A stretch of DNA of 62,893 bases from Clostridia bacterium (GTDB lineage: Bacteria > Bacillota > Clostridia > Oscillospirales > CAG-272). Where the stretch lies: positions 1-62,893 of the forward strand of contig JAFTNU010000050.1 in NCBI GenBank assembly GCA_017451735.1. The letters are read 5' to 3'. A model generated the notes under the pieces. It was not told where the DNA came from, made no database searches, and saw only the letters and a program-made list of their open reading frames with translations. Positions 45,483 to 53,663 of this stretch are shown here, piece by piece. The translations under genes were made by a program, and so were the position numbers. The number at the start of each line of letters is the position of its first letter. Positions within the stretch are counted from its first letter, which is position 1.

Positions 45483-45505
45483 AAATCAACACAAAATCGG
45501 CGCGG

Positions 45506-45540
45506 TTAGCGTGATACTCCAAGCGGAGTATTCACGCTAA
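45506..45540 (+). terminator. hairpin after the zinc-ribbon gene
   Basis: TTAGCGTGA-T-ACTCC pairs with GGAGT-A-TTCACGCTAA around an AAGC loop; a long stem without a strong U-tract. Confidence 0.5.
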
Positions 45541-45665
45541 GCTATGATTGCCCTTGTGGGCAAGTTATCAGTTATGAGATGCTTTGCATCGTTATGATTG
45601 GCTTCGCCAAGCTTAAGGCTTGATGGGCAATCATATCATAACATTTGCGTAGCAAATTCATAACG
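45541..45665. repeat. nested-palindrome element
   Basis: Outer arms ATGATTGCCC (45544-45553) and GGGCAATCAT (45625-45634) enclose a series of small hairpins: GATGCTTTGCATC, TGGCTTCGCCA and AAGCTTAAGGCTT. TTATGA/TCATAA boxes separate them. This looks like a REP-type mosaic. Confidence 0.6.
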
Positions 45666-45895
45666 GCGAGTGAAAACGAGCCTCATAACTCTAAACTCAA
45701 CGAACAGACAAAGAGCAGACATACAAGATTTTCGTCTTGCGTGTTTGCTCTTTCTGCTTGTAATATGTGCTTGGGCTTAGCCCATAGTTGTATTTGACTA
45801 GTCAAATGCGATGCTCGCACTTACTAGATTTTCAAATTCTCCACCAAAAACATCACCCATTTTCGCGCCGATTTTTCCTTTCCCGTGCTTTTCCA

Positions 45896-45924
45896 TTGAC
45901 AAATGCCTTGTTTTAGCATATAAT
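45896..45924 (+). promoter_or_regulatory. promoter of the second lipoprotein gene
   Basis: TTGACA (45896-45901) and TATAAT (45919-45924) have 17-nt spacing. Confidence 0.88.
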
Positions 45925-45959
45925 AATTCATATGATTTATAAATGATAAGGAGGGCAAC

Positions 45960-47495
45960 ATGAAGCGCGGTATTCGGTTCCTTTCACTGTTGCTGGCACT
46001 TCTTTTGCTGGGCGGCACTCTTGTGGGATGTGCGGCGGTTACAAAACCGCTGAATTATGTTAAAAAATCTTTAGAAAAAACCATCGATCGCCGCTTTGGA
46101 GGCGAGGTTTTTGAGGTATTGCTCGAGGCATTGGAAAGCGGGTCGATCGAAGTGGGATTCGGCGGCACCGACCTGGCCGTGACACCGTTGGAGGCGGCCT
46201 CTGCCAAGGTTTGGTTTGATCGTGAGGGGCAGCAGCTGACGGCTTCGGGCTCCGTGACCGTGGGCGGCAAGCTCTATGACGGAGACATCTATCTGACCAC
46301 CGAGCAAATGGCCCTTTCCTCGGTGGCATTCTTCGGATCCACCGATTTCGGCGTGCATTTCGGTACGCTTGCGTCGGATCTTGAAAATTCGATCTTTCGT
46401 AACAATAGCCGGACCGATTTTGCCCGACCCGAGGTCGACGAGGGAACCGCCGCCGATGTAAACAAGCTGAAAAACAGCCTGTTTACACTCTACGGCTCGG
46501 TCGGTGATCTGTTGGAGCTTTCCGACGAGCTGGCAGAGGATTTTCTCAAGATTCTGACCGAATACGCTCCGCACAGCCGCTACGCCGATAACGGCAGGAT
46601 CCATATTTCCGCTACTGTGGATAATGCAGTGCTTTCCCGCGCCTTGCGTGATACCCGTGCCAAGGCCGTGAAGGACAAAGCGTTCTGCCGCGAATTACGT
46701 GAGATCGCCGCAACCCGTGATACCGTCACATCGGTGAAAAATGGTACCGTGGTCACCGAATGGAGCGACAAGGTCGAAAATTTTATCGCTTCCGATATCA
46801 GCATTGAGGAGCTATGCGCCAAGATCGACGCACTGCCCGCTTTTACGGTGCAGCTCAATGCCGTCATCGGCCGCATGAGCGGCATCATCGAAACGGCACA
46901 GCTCTCTCACACCGTTGACGGTACACAGATCTTTGATTTTGCACTTGATTTGAGTGACGATCAGACGAATGTGATCCGCGTCACCTACAAAGAGGTGACG
47001 CGCACCCTGACGTATCGCGTGCTCAAGGATGGGATCCGCCGTTATCAATCGGAATTGAGCTACGCGCAGACCCCGGCCTCCGGCGAGACTGCCGTGTATG
47101 TGACGGGCACTCTTTTTGCCGATCGTCATGACGACGCCTTCACCCTGTCCTTGACCAAGGGTGAGGAGACACGGGTGTTTGAAGGCGGCTTTGACAAGAC
47201 CATTGATGGCTTCAACGTTTCTGTCAACGCGGTCAAGATCAACGAAACGCAACACCGTTTCGCTGTTTCTCTTACCGTCAAGACCGATGACAAGGCCGAA
47301 AAAATGCCCGAGTATGTGAACCTTGCCACCGTTCCCGAGGCGCGCTTTGAGCCCATTTATACCCGCTTGACGGGGGCGCGGGACGAGCTCAAGGCCGCCT
47401 GGGGAGACTATCGGGTCACACCGCGCACGGTGCTTTCCTTCTTGCTGACTGTGGTGGGTGTGACCGAGGAGATCCCGCCCGAGCCGACAGAGTGA
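45960..47495 (+). CDS. putative lipoprotein, unknown function
   Basis: The 511-residue protein has a signal peptide (MKRGIRFLSLLLALLLLGGTLVGC) with a lipobox Cys at about residue 24, so it is exported and lipid-anchored. The rest is mixed alpha/beta with repeated beta-rich stretches (AKVWFDREGQQLTASGSVTVGGKLYDGDIYL; TRTLTYRVLKDGIRRYQSELSY), resembling outward-facing sandwich folds. No family or active site is recognised. AAGGAGGG precedes the ATG. It is monocistronic, between a consensus promoter and a palindromic terminator. Confidence 0.82.
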   Translation: MKRGIRFLSLLLALLLLGGTLVGCAAVTKPLNYVKKSLEKTIDRRFGGEVFEVLLEALESGSIEVGFGGTDLAVTPLEAASAKVWFDREGQQLTASGSVTVGGKLYDGDIYLTTEQMALSSVAFFGSTDFGVHFGTLASDLENSIFRNNSRTDFARPEVDEGTAADVNKLKNSLFTLYGSVGDLLELSDELAEDFLKILTEYAPHSRYADNGRIHISATVDNAVLSRALRDTRAKAVKDKAFCRELREIAATRDTVTSVKNGTVVTEWSDKVENFIASDISIEELCAKIDALPAFTVQLNAVIGRMSGIIETAQLSHTVDGTQIFDFALDLSDDQTNVIRVTYKEVTRTLTYRVLKDGIRRYQSELSYAQTPASGETAVYVTGTLFADRHDDAFTLSLTKGEETRVFEGGFDKTIDGFNVSVNAVKINETQHRFAVSLTVKTDDKAEKMPEYVNLATVPEARFEPIYTRLTGARDELKAAWGDYRVTPRTVLSFLLTVVGVTEEIPPEPTE

Positions 47496-47516
47496 GTACG
47501 CTATTTTAAACGAGAT

Positions 47517-47552
47517 AAAACAGGCTGTCATGCATGCATGACAGCCTGTTTT
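47517..47552 (+). terminator. palindromic terminator after the second lipoprotein gene
   Basis: A perfect 36-bp palindrome centred on TGCATGCA with A4/T4 ends. Confidence 0.88.
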
Positions 47553-47567
47553 AGAAAGGATATGAAA

Positions 47568-48674
47568 ATGAAATTTTTACATACAGCCGATCTGCATCTG
47601 GGGAAACGGGTGCTGGAATGCTCCATGATCGAGGATGCAAAGACGGTGCTTGACGAGATCCTGCAGATCGCCCGTCATGAGCAGGTCAACGGTGTTCTGA
47701 TCGCAGGAGATGTGTATGACCGACCCGTGCCTTCCATCGAGGCCGTGAATTTGTTCTCCGGCTTTCTCTCGGCACTCTCAAAGGCCAAGATCCCCGTATT
47801 TCTCGTTGCAGGGAATCACGACAGCCCCGAGCGGCTTTCCTTCTGCGGCGATATCCTGAACGCAGGGGGTATTCATACGGCGGGCGTTTGCCGCGGTCGC
47901 CCCCATACCGTTGTGTTGACGGGGGACAAGCGCGTAGCCGTCCACATGGTCTCTTTTGCCCGCACTGCCGCGTTGCGCCCCTTTCTGGAGGGGGAGATCG
48001 AGACGGCCGCCGATGCCATGAGAGCAGTCCTTTCCCATATCGATTTTTCCGTGGCCGATCGTCATATTCTGCTTGCGCATGCTTTTGTGGCAGGCGGAAG
48101 CACGTCCGATTCCGAGATCAATCCTGTGGGAACGGCCGAGGCGTTGCCGATCGATCTCTTCCGGGGTTTTGATTATGTGGCCCTGGGGCATCTGCACGGT
48201 CCCCAGACCTTGGGGCCAAATGTGCGCTATGCGGGCTCACCCTTGAAATATTCCTTCTCCGAGGTGCATCACCACAAGTCGGTCACTATTCTGGAGTTTG
48301 AAGAAAAAAGTGCCCCGACGTGGCGAGAAATTCCTCTTCATGCCCCTCATGATATGCGGGAAATACGGGGATCGCTTTCCGCACTGTTGGCAGGGGAATA
48401 CAGCGAGGATTACATTCGTGCCGTGGTCACCGATGACGATGTGCCTCCGGATGCCCGCGGCGCTCTGCAGACCGTTTATCCCAATCTGTTGCGCTTTGCT
48501 GTCGAGAATCGCCGTACCACTCTTGAGGAGGATGTAAATCCGGCAGAAGGTGTGGAAAATCGCGATCCGTTGTCTCTTTTTGCCGAATTTTATGAAAAAC
48601 AGCATGGCGAAGCTCCGGACGGAACACGTCTTGCCATGATGAAAAAGCTGCTGGATGAGGAGGTGAGCGAATGA
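47568..48674 (+). CDS. sbcD: nuclease SbcD (Mre11-like)
   Basis: SbcD is the nuclease subunit of SbcCD, which opens hairpins and protein-blocked DNA ends. The 368-residue product shows all metallophosphoesterase motifs: HTADLHLG, LIAGDVYDRP, VAGNHDSPER, LLAHAFVAG and ALGHLHGPQ. The ATG at 47568 is chosen over one two codons upstream because it lies eight bases from AAAGG. The stop overlaps the sbcC start (ATGA), the standard arrangement. Confidence 0.95.
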   Translation: MKFLHTADLHLGKRVLECSMIEDAKTVLDEILQIARHEQVNGVLIAGDVYDRPVPSIEAVNLFSGFLSALSKAKIPVFLVAGNHDSPERLSFCGDILNAGGIHTAGVCRGRPHTVVLTGDKRVAVHMVSFARTAALRPFLEGEIETAADAMRAVLSHIDFSVADRHILLAHAFVAGGSTSDSEINPVGTAEALPIDLFRGFDYVALGHLHGPQTLGPNVRYAGSPLKYSFSEVHHHKSVTILEFEEKSAPTWREIPLHAPHDMREIRGSLSALLAGEYSEDYIRAVVTDDDVPPDARGALQTVYPNLLRFAVENRRTTLEEDVNPAEGVENRDPLSLFAEFYEKQHGEAPDGTRLAMMKKLLDEEVSE

Positions 48675-51298
48675 AGCCCATTCGCCTGGAGTTCTGTGCT
48701 TTCGGCCCCTTTCGCGCCGAAACGGTGGTGGATTTTACCCCCTTTCACGGTCACATTTTCCTCTTGACCGGTGAGACGGGTGCCGGTAAGACCAGTATTT
48801 TCGATGCCATTTCCTTTGCTCTGTTCGGTGAGGCCAGCGGCGGCAAGGAGCGCCGCTCGGGCAAGTCCTTCCGCTCCGATTATGCCGATGCCGAAACGCC
48901 TACCTATGTGCGTTTTGTCTTTTCCGAAGGGGATAAGATCTGTACCGTAACCCGCAGTCCCGAATATGAGCGGGCCAAAAAGCGGGGAAAGGGCACCACG
49001 CTGGAGGCTTCTGTGGCGACACTTTCCGTGGAGGGTGAGGATCGCGTGATCACCCGCATCGATGAGGTGGATGCCCGCATCCGCGAGATCATAGGCTTGG
49101 ATCGCCGTCAGTTTTCCCGCACCGTGATGATCGCCCAGGGCGATTTTCTGCGGATTCTCAACGCCGGGAGCGACGAGCGCAAAGCCATGTTTCAAAATTT
49201 GTTCCATACAGAAATTTATGCCCGTGCAGAGGAATCTCTGCGCGATCAAAGTCGCCTGTGCCGCACCAAGCGGGAGGAGCTGTTGGCACGCACCCGCGCT
49301 ATTGTTGCCCGTGCGTCATGTCTTGCCGATGCAGAGGAGGCATTGGAATTCGAACGCGCCAAAAACGGGGCGGGGGAGCATCCCGCCGCATTTGCCACGG
49401 CTCTGTCGGCGTATAACAAGGCCTTGTCCAATTCTTTGGAGGAGGGACAAGCCGCCGAGCGCACGGTGCAACAGGAGGTGGAAGATCTGACCCTGTCGAT
49501 CCGTGCGGGAGAGGAGCACAATGCCCGCATGACCGAACGGGATAGCTTGATCCGTGCGGCCGAGCTTTCCGCCGCCCGAGAGGATGAATTGAATGCCGAG
49601 CGTGCGGCCATCCGCGCGTCCCACAGTGCCTTGCGCATCCGCCCCCTTGAGGTGACAGCCCTTGCGCGGGAGAAGGAAAAAAGTGATGCCGCGCTGGCAC
49701 TGGAAAAATGCAAAAACACCGAAAAAATTTGTACCGTTACGGCAGATACGGCTACTTTAGCCCTGCAAAAGGTCCGTGAGCGGGCATTGGAATTGCCCGT
49801 GGCCGAGGAGGAGATCCGACGCCTGAAAACCGCCTTGGTGGCTCTTTCGGCGTACCGCAAGGCCAAGGAGCGCTTTGATGCCGTCGCCGCCGATCTGGCG
49901 GCGGAGCGGGATCGATGCCGCTCGGTCGAGGAGGAGCACGTGCGGCTGCGTGACCTTTTTTGGCTGGGACAGGCCGGTATCCTTGCCGAAGCCCTTTCTG
50001 CGGACGAGCCCTGTCCCGTTTGCGGCTCGGTCAGCCATCCCGCCCCCGCCCATCGCCCTGCGGAAACCCCTTCCCGCGAGGCCATTGACGCCGCCGAAAA
50101 GCGCGAAAAGCAGGCGCGTGAGCGCTTCAATCGCGCGACGGGCGCTTTTGAACGCACCAAGGAGGCACTGCATACCGCCGCAGATGCCTTAGCCTCCTGC
50201 GGCGTTTCCGCCGCCGAGCACCCCGAAGTCCTTGAGCATACTCTTGCGGAAAAGGAGGAGCTTGTTGCCTCCTTGCGCTGCGAATTGGAGCAAGCCGCCG
50301 ATGCCGAGCGACTTGCCGCCCAGGCCTTGATCGCCTCCCGTGCTGCCCTCAGTGCGGCGGCCGAGAGAGCCGCTTTGTCAGAAAAATCCGCTACCGTTTC
50401 CCGCGAAAAATTCACAGAAGCGCTTTTGGGCGCGGATTTTGCCGACGAGAGCGCATACCGTGCAGCCCTTTGCAGTGAATCGGAGCTGGAGCGTCGGGAG
50501 CAAGCCCTGCGCCGCTTTGACGAGGAGCGGGAGCGTACCCGCGGCCGTCTTGCTCAGCTGGAGGAGAGCATTGCAGGCCGCGATTCCGTGGATCTTACCG
50601 CACTGTTGGCCGAGAAGGCGCAGTGCGAGGCGCGTTTGGAGGCATTGCGTGCGGAAAATCGCGCCAAGGACCACTTGCTGGCAGGAAATGAAACGGCCCT
50701 TTCGGAGTTGTATTCCATCCTCCGTGAAAAGCAGGAGAACGAAGAGCAGTGGATTGTCGTTGACGATCTTTATCGCACTGTCAGCGGCGCGGGTGCCAAC
50801 GGAAAGGCCAAGCTTTCACTGGAGGGTTATGTCCAGCGTTACTATTTCCGCGAGGTAGTGGCGGCGGCCAATCGTCGCCTGACGGTGCTGACCGACGGCA
50901 ATTTTGTGTTGCGTTGCCGCGAGACGGCCAAGGATCTCAAATCCCGTGCCGATCTGGATCTGGAGGTTCTCGATCGCAGTACGGGTCTTTGGCGGGATGT
51001 CAGTACACTCTCGGGCGGAGAATCCTTCATGGCGTCGCTGGCACTGGCTGTGGGACTTTCCGACGTGGTGCAGAACCGCAGCAGCCGTGTCCGCTTGGAT
51101 ATGCTTTTTATCGACGAGGGCTTCGGCTCCTTGGACGAGGGGACCCTGTCCCGGGCCATGGAGCTGCTGAATCGCTTGTCCGACGGTACCCGCACCATCG
51201 GTGTGATCTCCCATGTGGCGGAGCTGCGTGAGCGTATCGAAAAAAAGCTGGTGGTGACCCATACCCCGCGGGGCAGTACGGTGCGCGCCGAGCTGTAA
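48671..51298 (+). CDS. sbcC: exonuclease subunit SbcC (Rad50-like ATPase)
   Basis: SbcC is the ABC-type ATPase partner of SbcD. The 875-residue protein has Walker A GETGAGKTS near residue 36, long coiled coils (about 180-430 and 470-700) around the zinc hook Cys448-x2-Cys451 (EPCPVCGSVSHPAP), then the signature LSGGESFMASLALAVGLSD and Walker B MLFIDEGFGSLDE. It is shorter than the 1000-plus residues of many homologues, owing to shorter coiled coils, but no part is missing. Confidence 0.95.
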   Translation: MKPIRLEFCAFGPFRAETVVDFTPFHGHIFLLTGETGAGKTSIFDAISFALFGEASGGKERRSGKSFRSDYADAETPTYVRFVFSEGDKICTVTRSPEYERAKKRGKGTTLEASVATLSVEGEDRVITRIDEVDARIREIIGLDRRQFSRTVMIAQGDFLRILNAGSDERKAMFQNLFHTEIYARAEESLRDQSRLCRTKREELLARTRAIVARASCLADAEEALEFERAKNGAGEHPAAFATALSAYNKALSNSLEEGQAAERTVQQEVEDLTLSIRAGEEHNARMTERDSLIRAAELSAAREDELNAERAAIRASHSALRIRPLEVTALAREKEKSDAALALEKCKNTEKICTVTADTATLALQKVRERALELPVAEEEIRRLKTALVALSAYRKAKERFDAVAADLAAERDRCRSVEEEHVRLRDLFWLGQAGILAEALSADEPCPVCGSVSHPAPAHRPAETPSREAIDAAEKREKQARERFNRATGAFERTKEALHTAADALASCGVSAAEHPEVLEHTLAEKEELVASLRCELEQAADAERLAAQALIASRAALSAAAERAALSEKSATVSREKFTEALLGADFADESAYRAALCSESELERREQALRRFDEERERTRGRLAQLEESIAGRDSVDLTALLAEKAQCEARLEALRAENRAKDHLLAGNETALSELYSILREKQENEEQWIVVDDLYRTVSGAGANGKAKLSLEGYVQRYYFREVVAAANRRLTVLTDGNFVLRCRETAKDLKSRADLDLEVLDRSTGLWRDVSTLSGGESFMASLALAVGLSDVVQNRSSRVRLDMLFIDEGFGSLDEGTLSRAMELLNRLSDGTRTIGVISHVAELRERIEKKLVVTHTPRGSTVRAEL

Positions 51299-51418
51299 GG
51301 CAAAATTGCAAAAATTAAAAAAAATTCGAAAATCATGGTGGATTTCGTAAAATTTTACGACTGTTAGAAATAGAGGGGTCAAAGTATCTCCCAAAAACAC
51401 TTGAAGAAGGAGACGGTT

Positions 51419-52024
51419 ATGAAAGAATCAAACCGCAATCCGGTCAGCGGTAACGAAGGTCACCTGCCGGATGAAACCATTATCGATCTGTACTGGGACC
51501 GTGACGAGACCGCGATCAAGGAGACCGACCGTAAATACGGCAAATATCTCTATGCTATCGCCTACAACATTGTTCACGACAACATGGACTGTGAGGAATG
51601 TCTCAACGATACATACCTCGGCACATGGAATAAGATCCCGCCTGCGCGGCCATCTATGTTTCAGGTGTTTCTCTCGCGGATCATGCGCAACATTGCCGTG
51701 GACAAGTATCGCCACAATACGGCCTCCAAGCGCATCCCGTCCGAAATGACGGTGTCCCTGGAGGAGCTGGATTGCCTCCCCGGGGAGATGTCGGTGGAGG
51801 AGGAATACGCCATCGAGCAGGTATCAAAGGCCCTGAATGCCTATTTGCGCACTCTGGAGAACCGTCAGGTTTTTGCCTTTGTCTGTCGCTATTACTATGC
51901 CGATCGCATCTCCACCATTGCCAAGCTGATGGATGTCAGCGAGAATACCGTATATCGCGACCTGGCCGAGATCCGCGATGGCTTTAAGGCGATTTTGGAT
52001 AAGGAGGGGATCACTCTTGGATAA
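51419..52024 (+). CDS. RNA polymerase sigma factor, ECF-like
   Basis: The 201-residue sigma-70 family factor has region 2 (ETDRKYGKYLYAIAYNIVHDNMDCEECLNDTYLGTWNKI, DKYRH) and region 4 (FVCRYYYADRISTIAKLMDVSENTVYRDLAEIRDG). It overlaps the start of the LRR membrane protein gene by eight bases, a common regulator-antisigma arrangement in Clostridia. The ATG at 51419 follows AAGGAGACGG. The sigma factor is probably sequestered by the short cytosolic N-terminus of that protein (inference). Confidence 0.9.
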   Translation: MKESNRNPVSGNEGHLPDETIIDLYWDRDETAIKETDRKYGKYLYAIAYNIVHDNMDCEECLNDTYLGTWNKIPPARPSMFQVFLSRIMRNIAVDKYRHNTASKRIPSEMTVSLEELDCLPGEMSVEEEYAIEQVSKALNAYLRTLENRQVFAFVCRYYYADRISTIAKLMDVSENTVYRDLAEIRDGFKAILDKEGITLG

Positions 52025-53663
52025 GAATACGGAACGCAAGCTCGAGATTCTGTCGCGCATTGACGATGATATCATCGAGAAGCAGACAAAGCAACGCATT
52101 TTTCTCATGAGCGGCCGCAAAAAGAAAAAATCCCCCAAGAAATGGTTTATCACCGGCGGAGCCCTGGCGGCGGCCGCGGCGATCATTCTCGCCATGGTTC
52201 TCATTCTGGTGCCCATGCTGGCAAAGCAGGTGCCCATTTATACCGGCATGACGGTTTCGGGCGAGCTGACCGCAGGACAGGCAAGCACAGGTAACGTGAC
52301 CGTGCTTGAGCTGAATGGAGAAGGAAGCGGCGCTCAGCATAAGGGGCACTATCAGGGTGACTTTAATTATGATCGCGGCGACCTTTCCAATCCCTTTGAT
52401 AAGCCCCTGTCCGACACACTGAATGTGGTCGGCGGCGGGGAAGAGCGCTACTACGCAAAGCCCGGGGAGGATATTTACATCACCGTGCATATCGACAACC
52501 CGGATAACTTCGAGATCCTGTCCTTCACCCTGAACGGTCAGAAATATTCCTCTTATATGTTTGAGGAAGGCTCCGATATGGAGAATCTGATCCTCAAGGT
52601 GAATGTGGGCAATGCCGAGGGCGTGGTGGAATACACCATCGACGCCATCAAGTATGTGGACGGTAACGAGATCAAGGATGTGCGCATGGAGGGCGACCGA
52701 ACGGTTGAGATCGGCGTTTATACCGAGAATCAGCCCACCGCCGCCGTGTCGGCCGAGAGCATCGCCTATAACAGCATCTCCTTTACCGTTACGGCCACCG
52801 ACCTCATGGATCTGGTAAAGGATAGCGACGGCAAGCTGGAGGCCGTGCTCTATGACGGCAACAGCATCGTGGCCAAGCAGGCGATCGCCGCCAAGGGGGA
52901 GACCCGGATCACCTTTGATGGCCTTGGCACCAATACGCTTTATCAATATGCCATCCTTGCCACCTATGACGCCCTGGACGGGCAGGGTATCAGCACCTAT
53001 ATTTTGGCGCAAAAGGCCTTTTACACCAAGGCTGTGGTGCTGTTTGATCACATCAGCCTTTCCACCACGGGCGTGAATTTTGCCCTCGATTGGGATAGTG
53101 CCATAACAGATCAAAGCCTTCTGGATCTGTCGATCTATCGGGGCAATACCAAGGTGGGCATCCTGGATACAAGTGCCACAACGGTATCGGATTTGATCCC
53201 CGATACGGCCTACACCCTGGTGGCGACCTACCGCAACGGCACAGGAACCGAGACCATCCGACTGGAGTTCACCACCGACCCGCTGACCTACACCGTCAAT
53301 CATCTGAAGGAGAAGCTGGACGGCACCTATGAGCTGGTCTCCACTGCCACCGATGTCATCGCATTCGGCGCGGATATCACGCCCGCCGTCAATGCGTATA
53401 CGGGCTTTACCTCGCCCGCCACACAGACGGTGACCGGCAGTACGGAGGTCGCCTTGGAGGTCAATTACTACTATCCCCGTACCGCCTATACCTTGACCTT
53501 TGTGCGCAACGACGGCGCCGCGGCCGATACCCTGTCGCTGAAATACGGCTACGAGATCCCGGGTGACACCCGCGATTATTTCGGCGGCTGGTTCACCGAC
53601 GAAACGCTGACCCAATTGACCTACACCGTTCCCGCCACCGACGTGACTCTTTACGCCAAGTAG
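52017..53663 (+). CDS. membrane-anchored antisigma-like protein, N-terminal part of a gene broken by an in-frame TAG
   Basis: The 548-residue product starts at TTG 52017 (GGAGGGGATC upstream, overlapping the sigma gene). A short cytosolic tail with LEILSRIDDDIIEKQTKQR, the IDD-x-x-IEK motif of clostridial antisigma tails, leads to a membrane helix (about 44-66). A large extracellular region follows with fibronectin-like folds and, at the end, an InlB/Flg_new-type repeat (YTLTFVRNDG, GGWFTDETLTQLTYTVPATDVTLYAK). The expected Trp closing that repeat (LYAKW) is replaced by a TAG stop at 53661-53663. The same frame continues for 1,014 codons of leucine-rich repeats. Confidence 0.85.
   Translation: MDKNTERKLEILSRIDDDIIEKQTKQRIFLMSGRKKKKSPKKWFITGGALAAAAAIILAMVLILVPMLAKQVPIYTGMTVSGELTAGQASTGNVTVLELNGEGSGAQHKGHYQGDFNYDRGDLSNPFDKPLSDTLNVVGGGEERYYAKPGEDIYITVHIDNPDNFEILSFTLNGQKYSSYMFEEGSDMENLILKVNVGNAEGVVEYTIDAIKYVDGNEIKDVRMEGDRTVEIGVYTENQPTAAVSAESIAYNSISFTVTATDLMDLVKDSDGKLEAVLYDGNSIVAKQAIAAKGETRITFDGLGTNTLYQYAILATYDALDGQGISTYILAQKAFYTKAVVLFDHISLSTTGVNFALDWDSAITDQSLLDLSIYRGNTKVGILDTSATTVSDLIPDTAYTLVATYRNGTGTETIRLEFTTDPLTYTVNHLKEKLDGTYELVSTATDVIAFGADITPAVNAYTGFTSPATQTVTGSTEVALEVNYYYPRTAYTLTFVRNDGAAADTLSLKYGYEIPGDTRDYFGGWFTDETLTQLTYTVPATDVTLYAK

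Larger units (their letters stand above)
45483..45895. other. 413-bp intergenic region rich in nested palindromes
   Basis: No gene is seen. It contains a terminator-like hairpin (45506-45540), a compound palindromic element (45541-45665) and a second long hairpin (45710-45753). Confidence 0.6.

Noticed and set aside
53661..53663. Genome-wide reassignment of TAG (for example pyrrolysine)
   Set aside because: Another gene ends naturally at a TAG (45480-45482), no PYLIS element or Pyl genes were seen, and the codon position matches an expected Trp.
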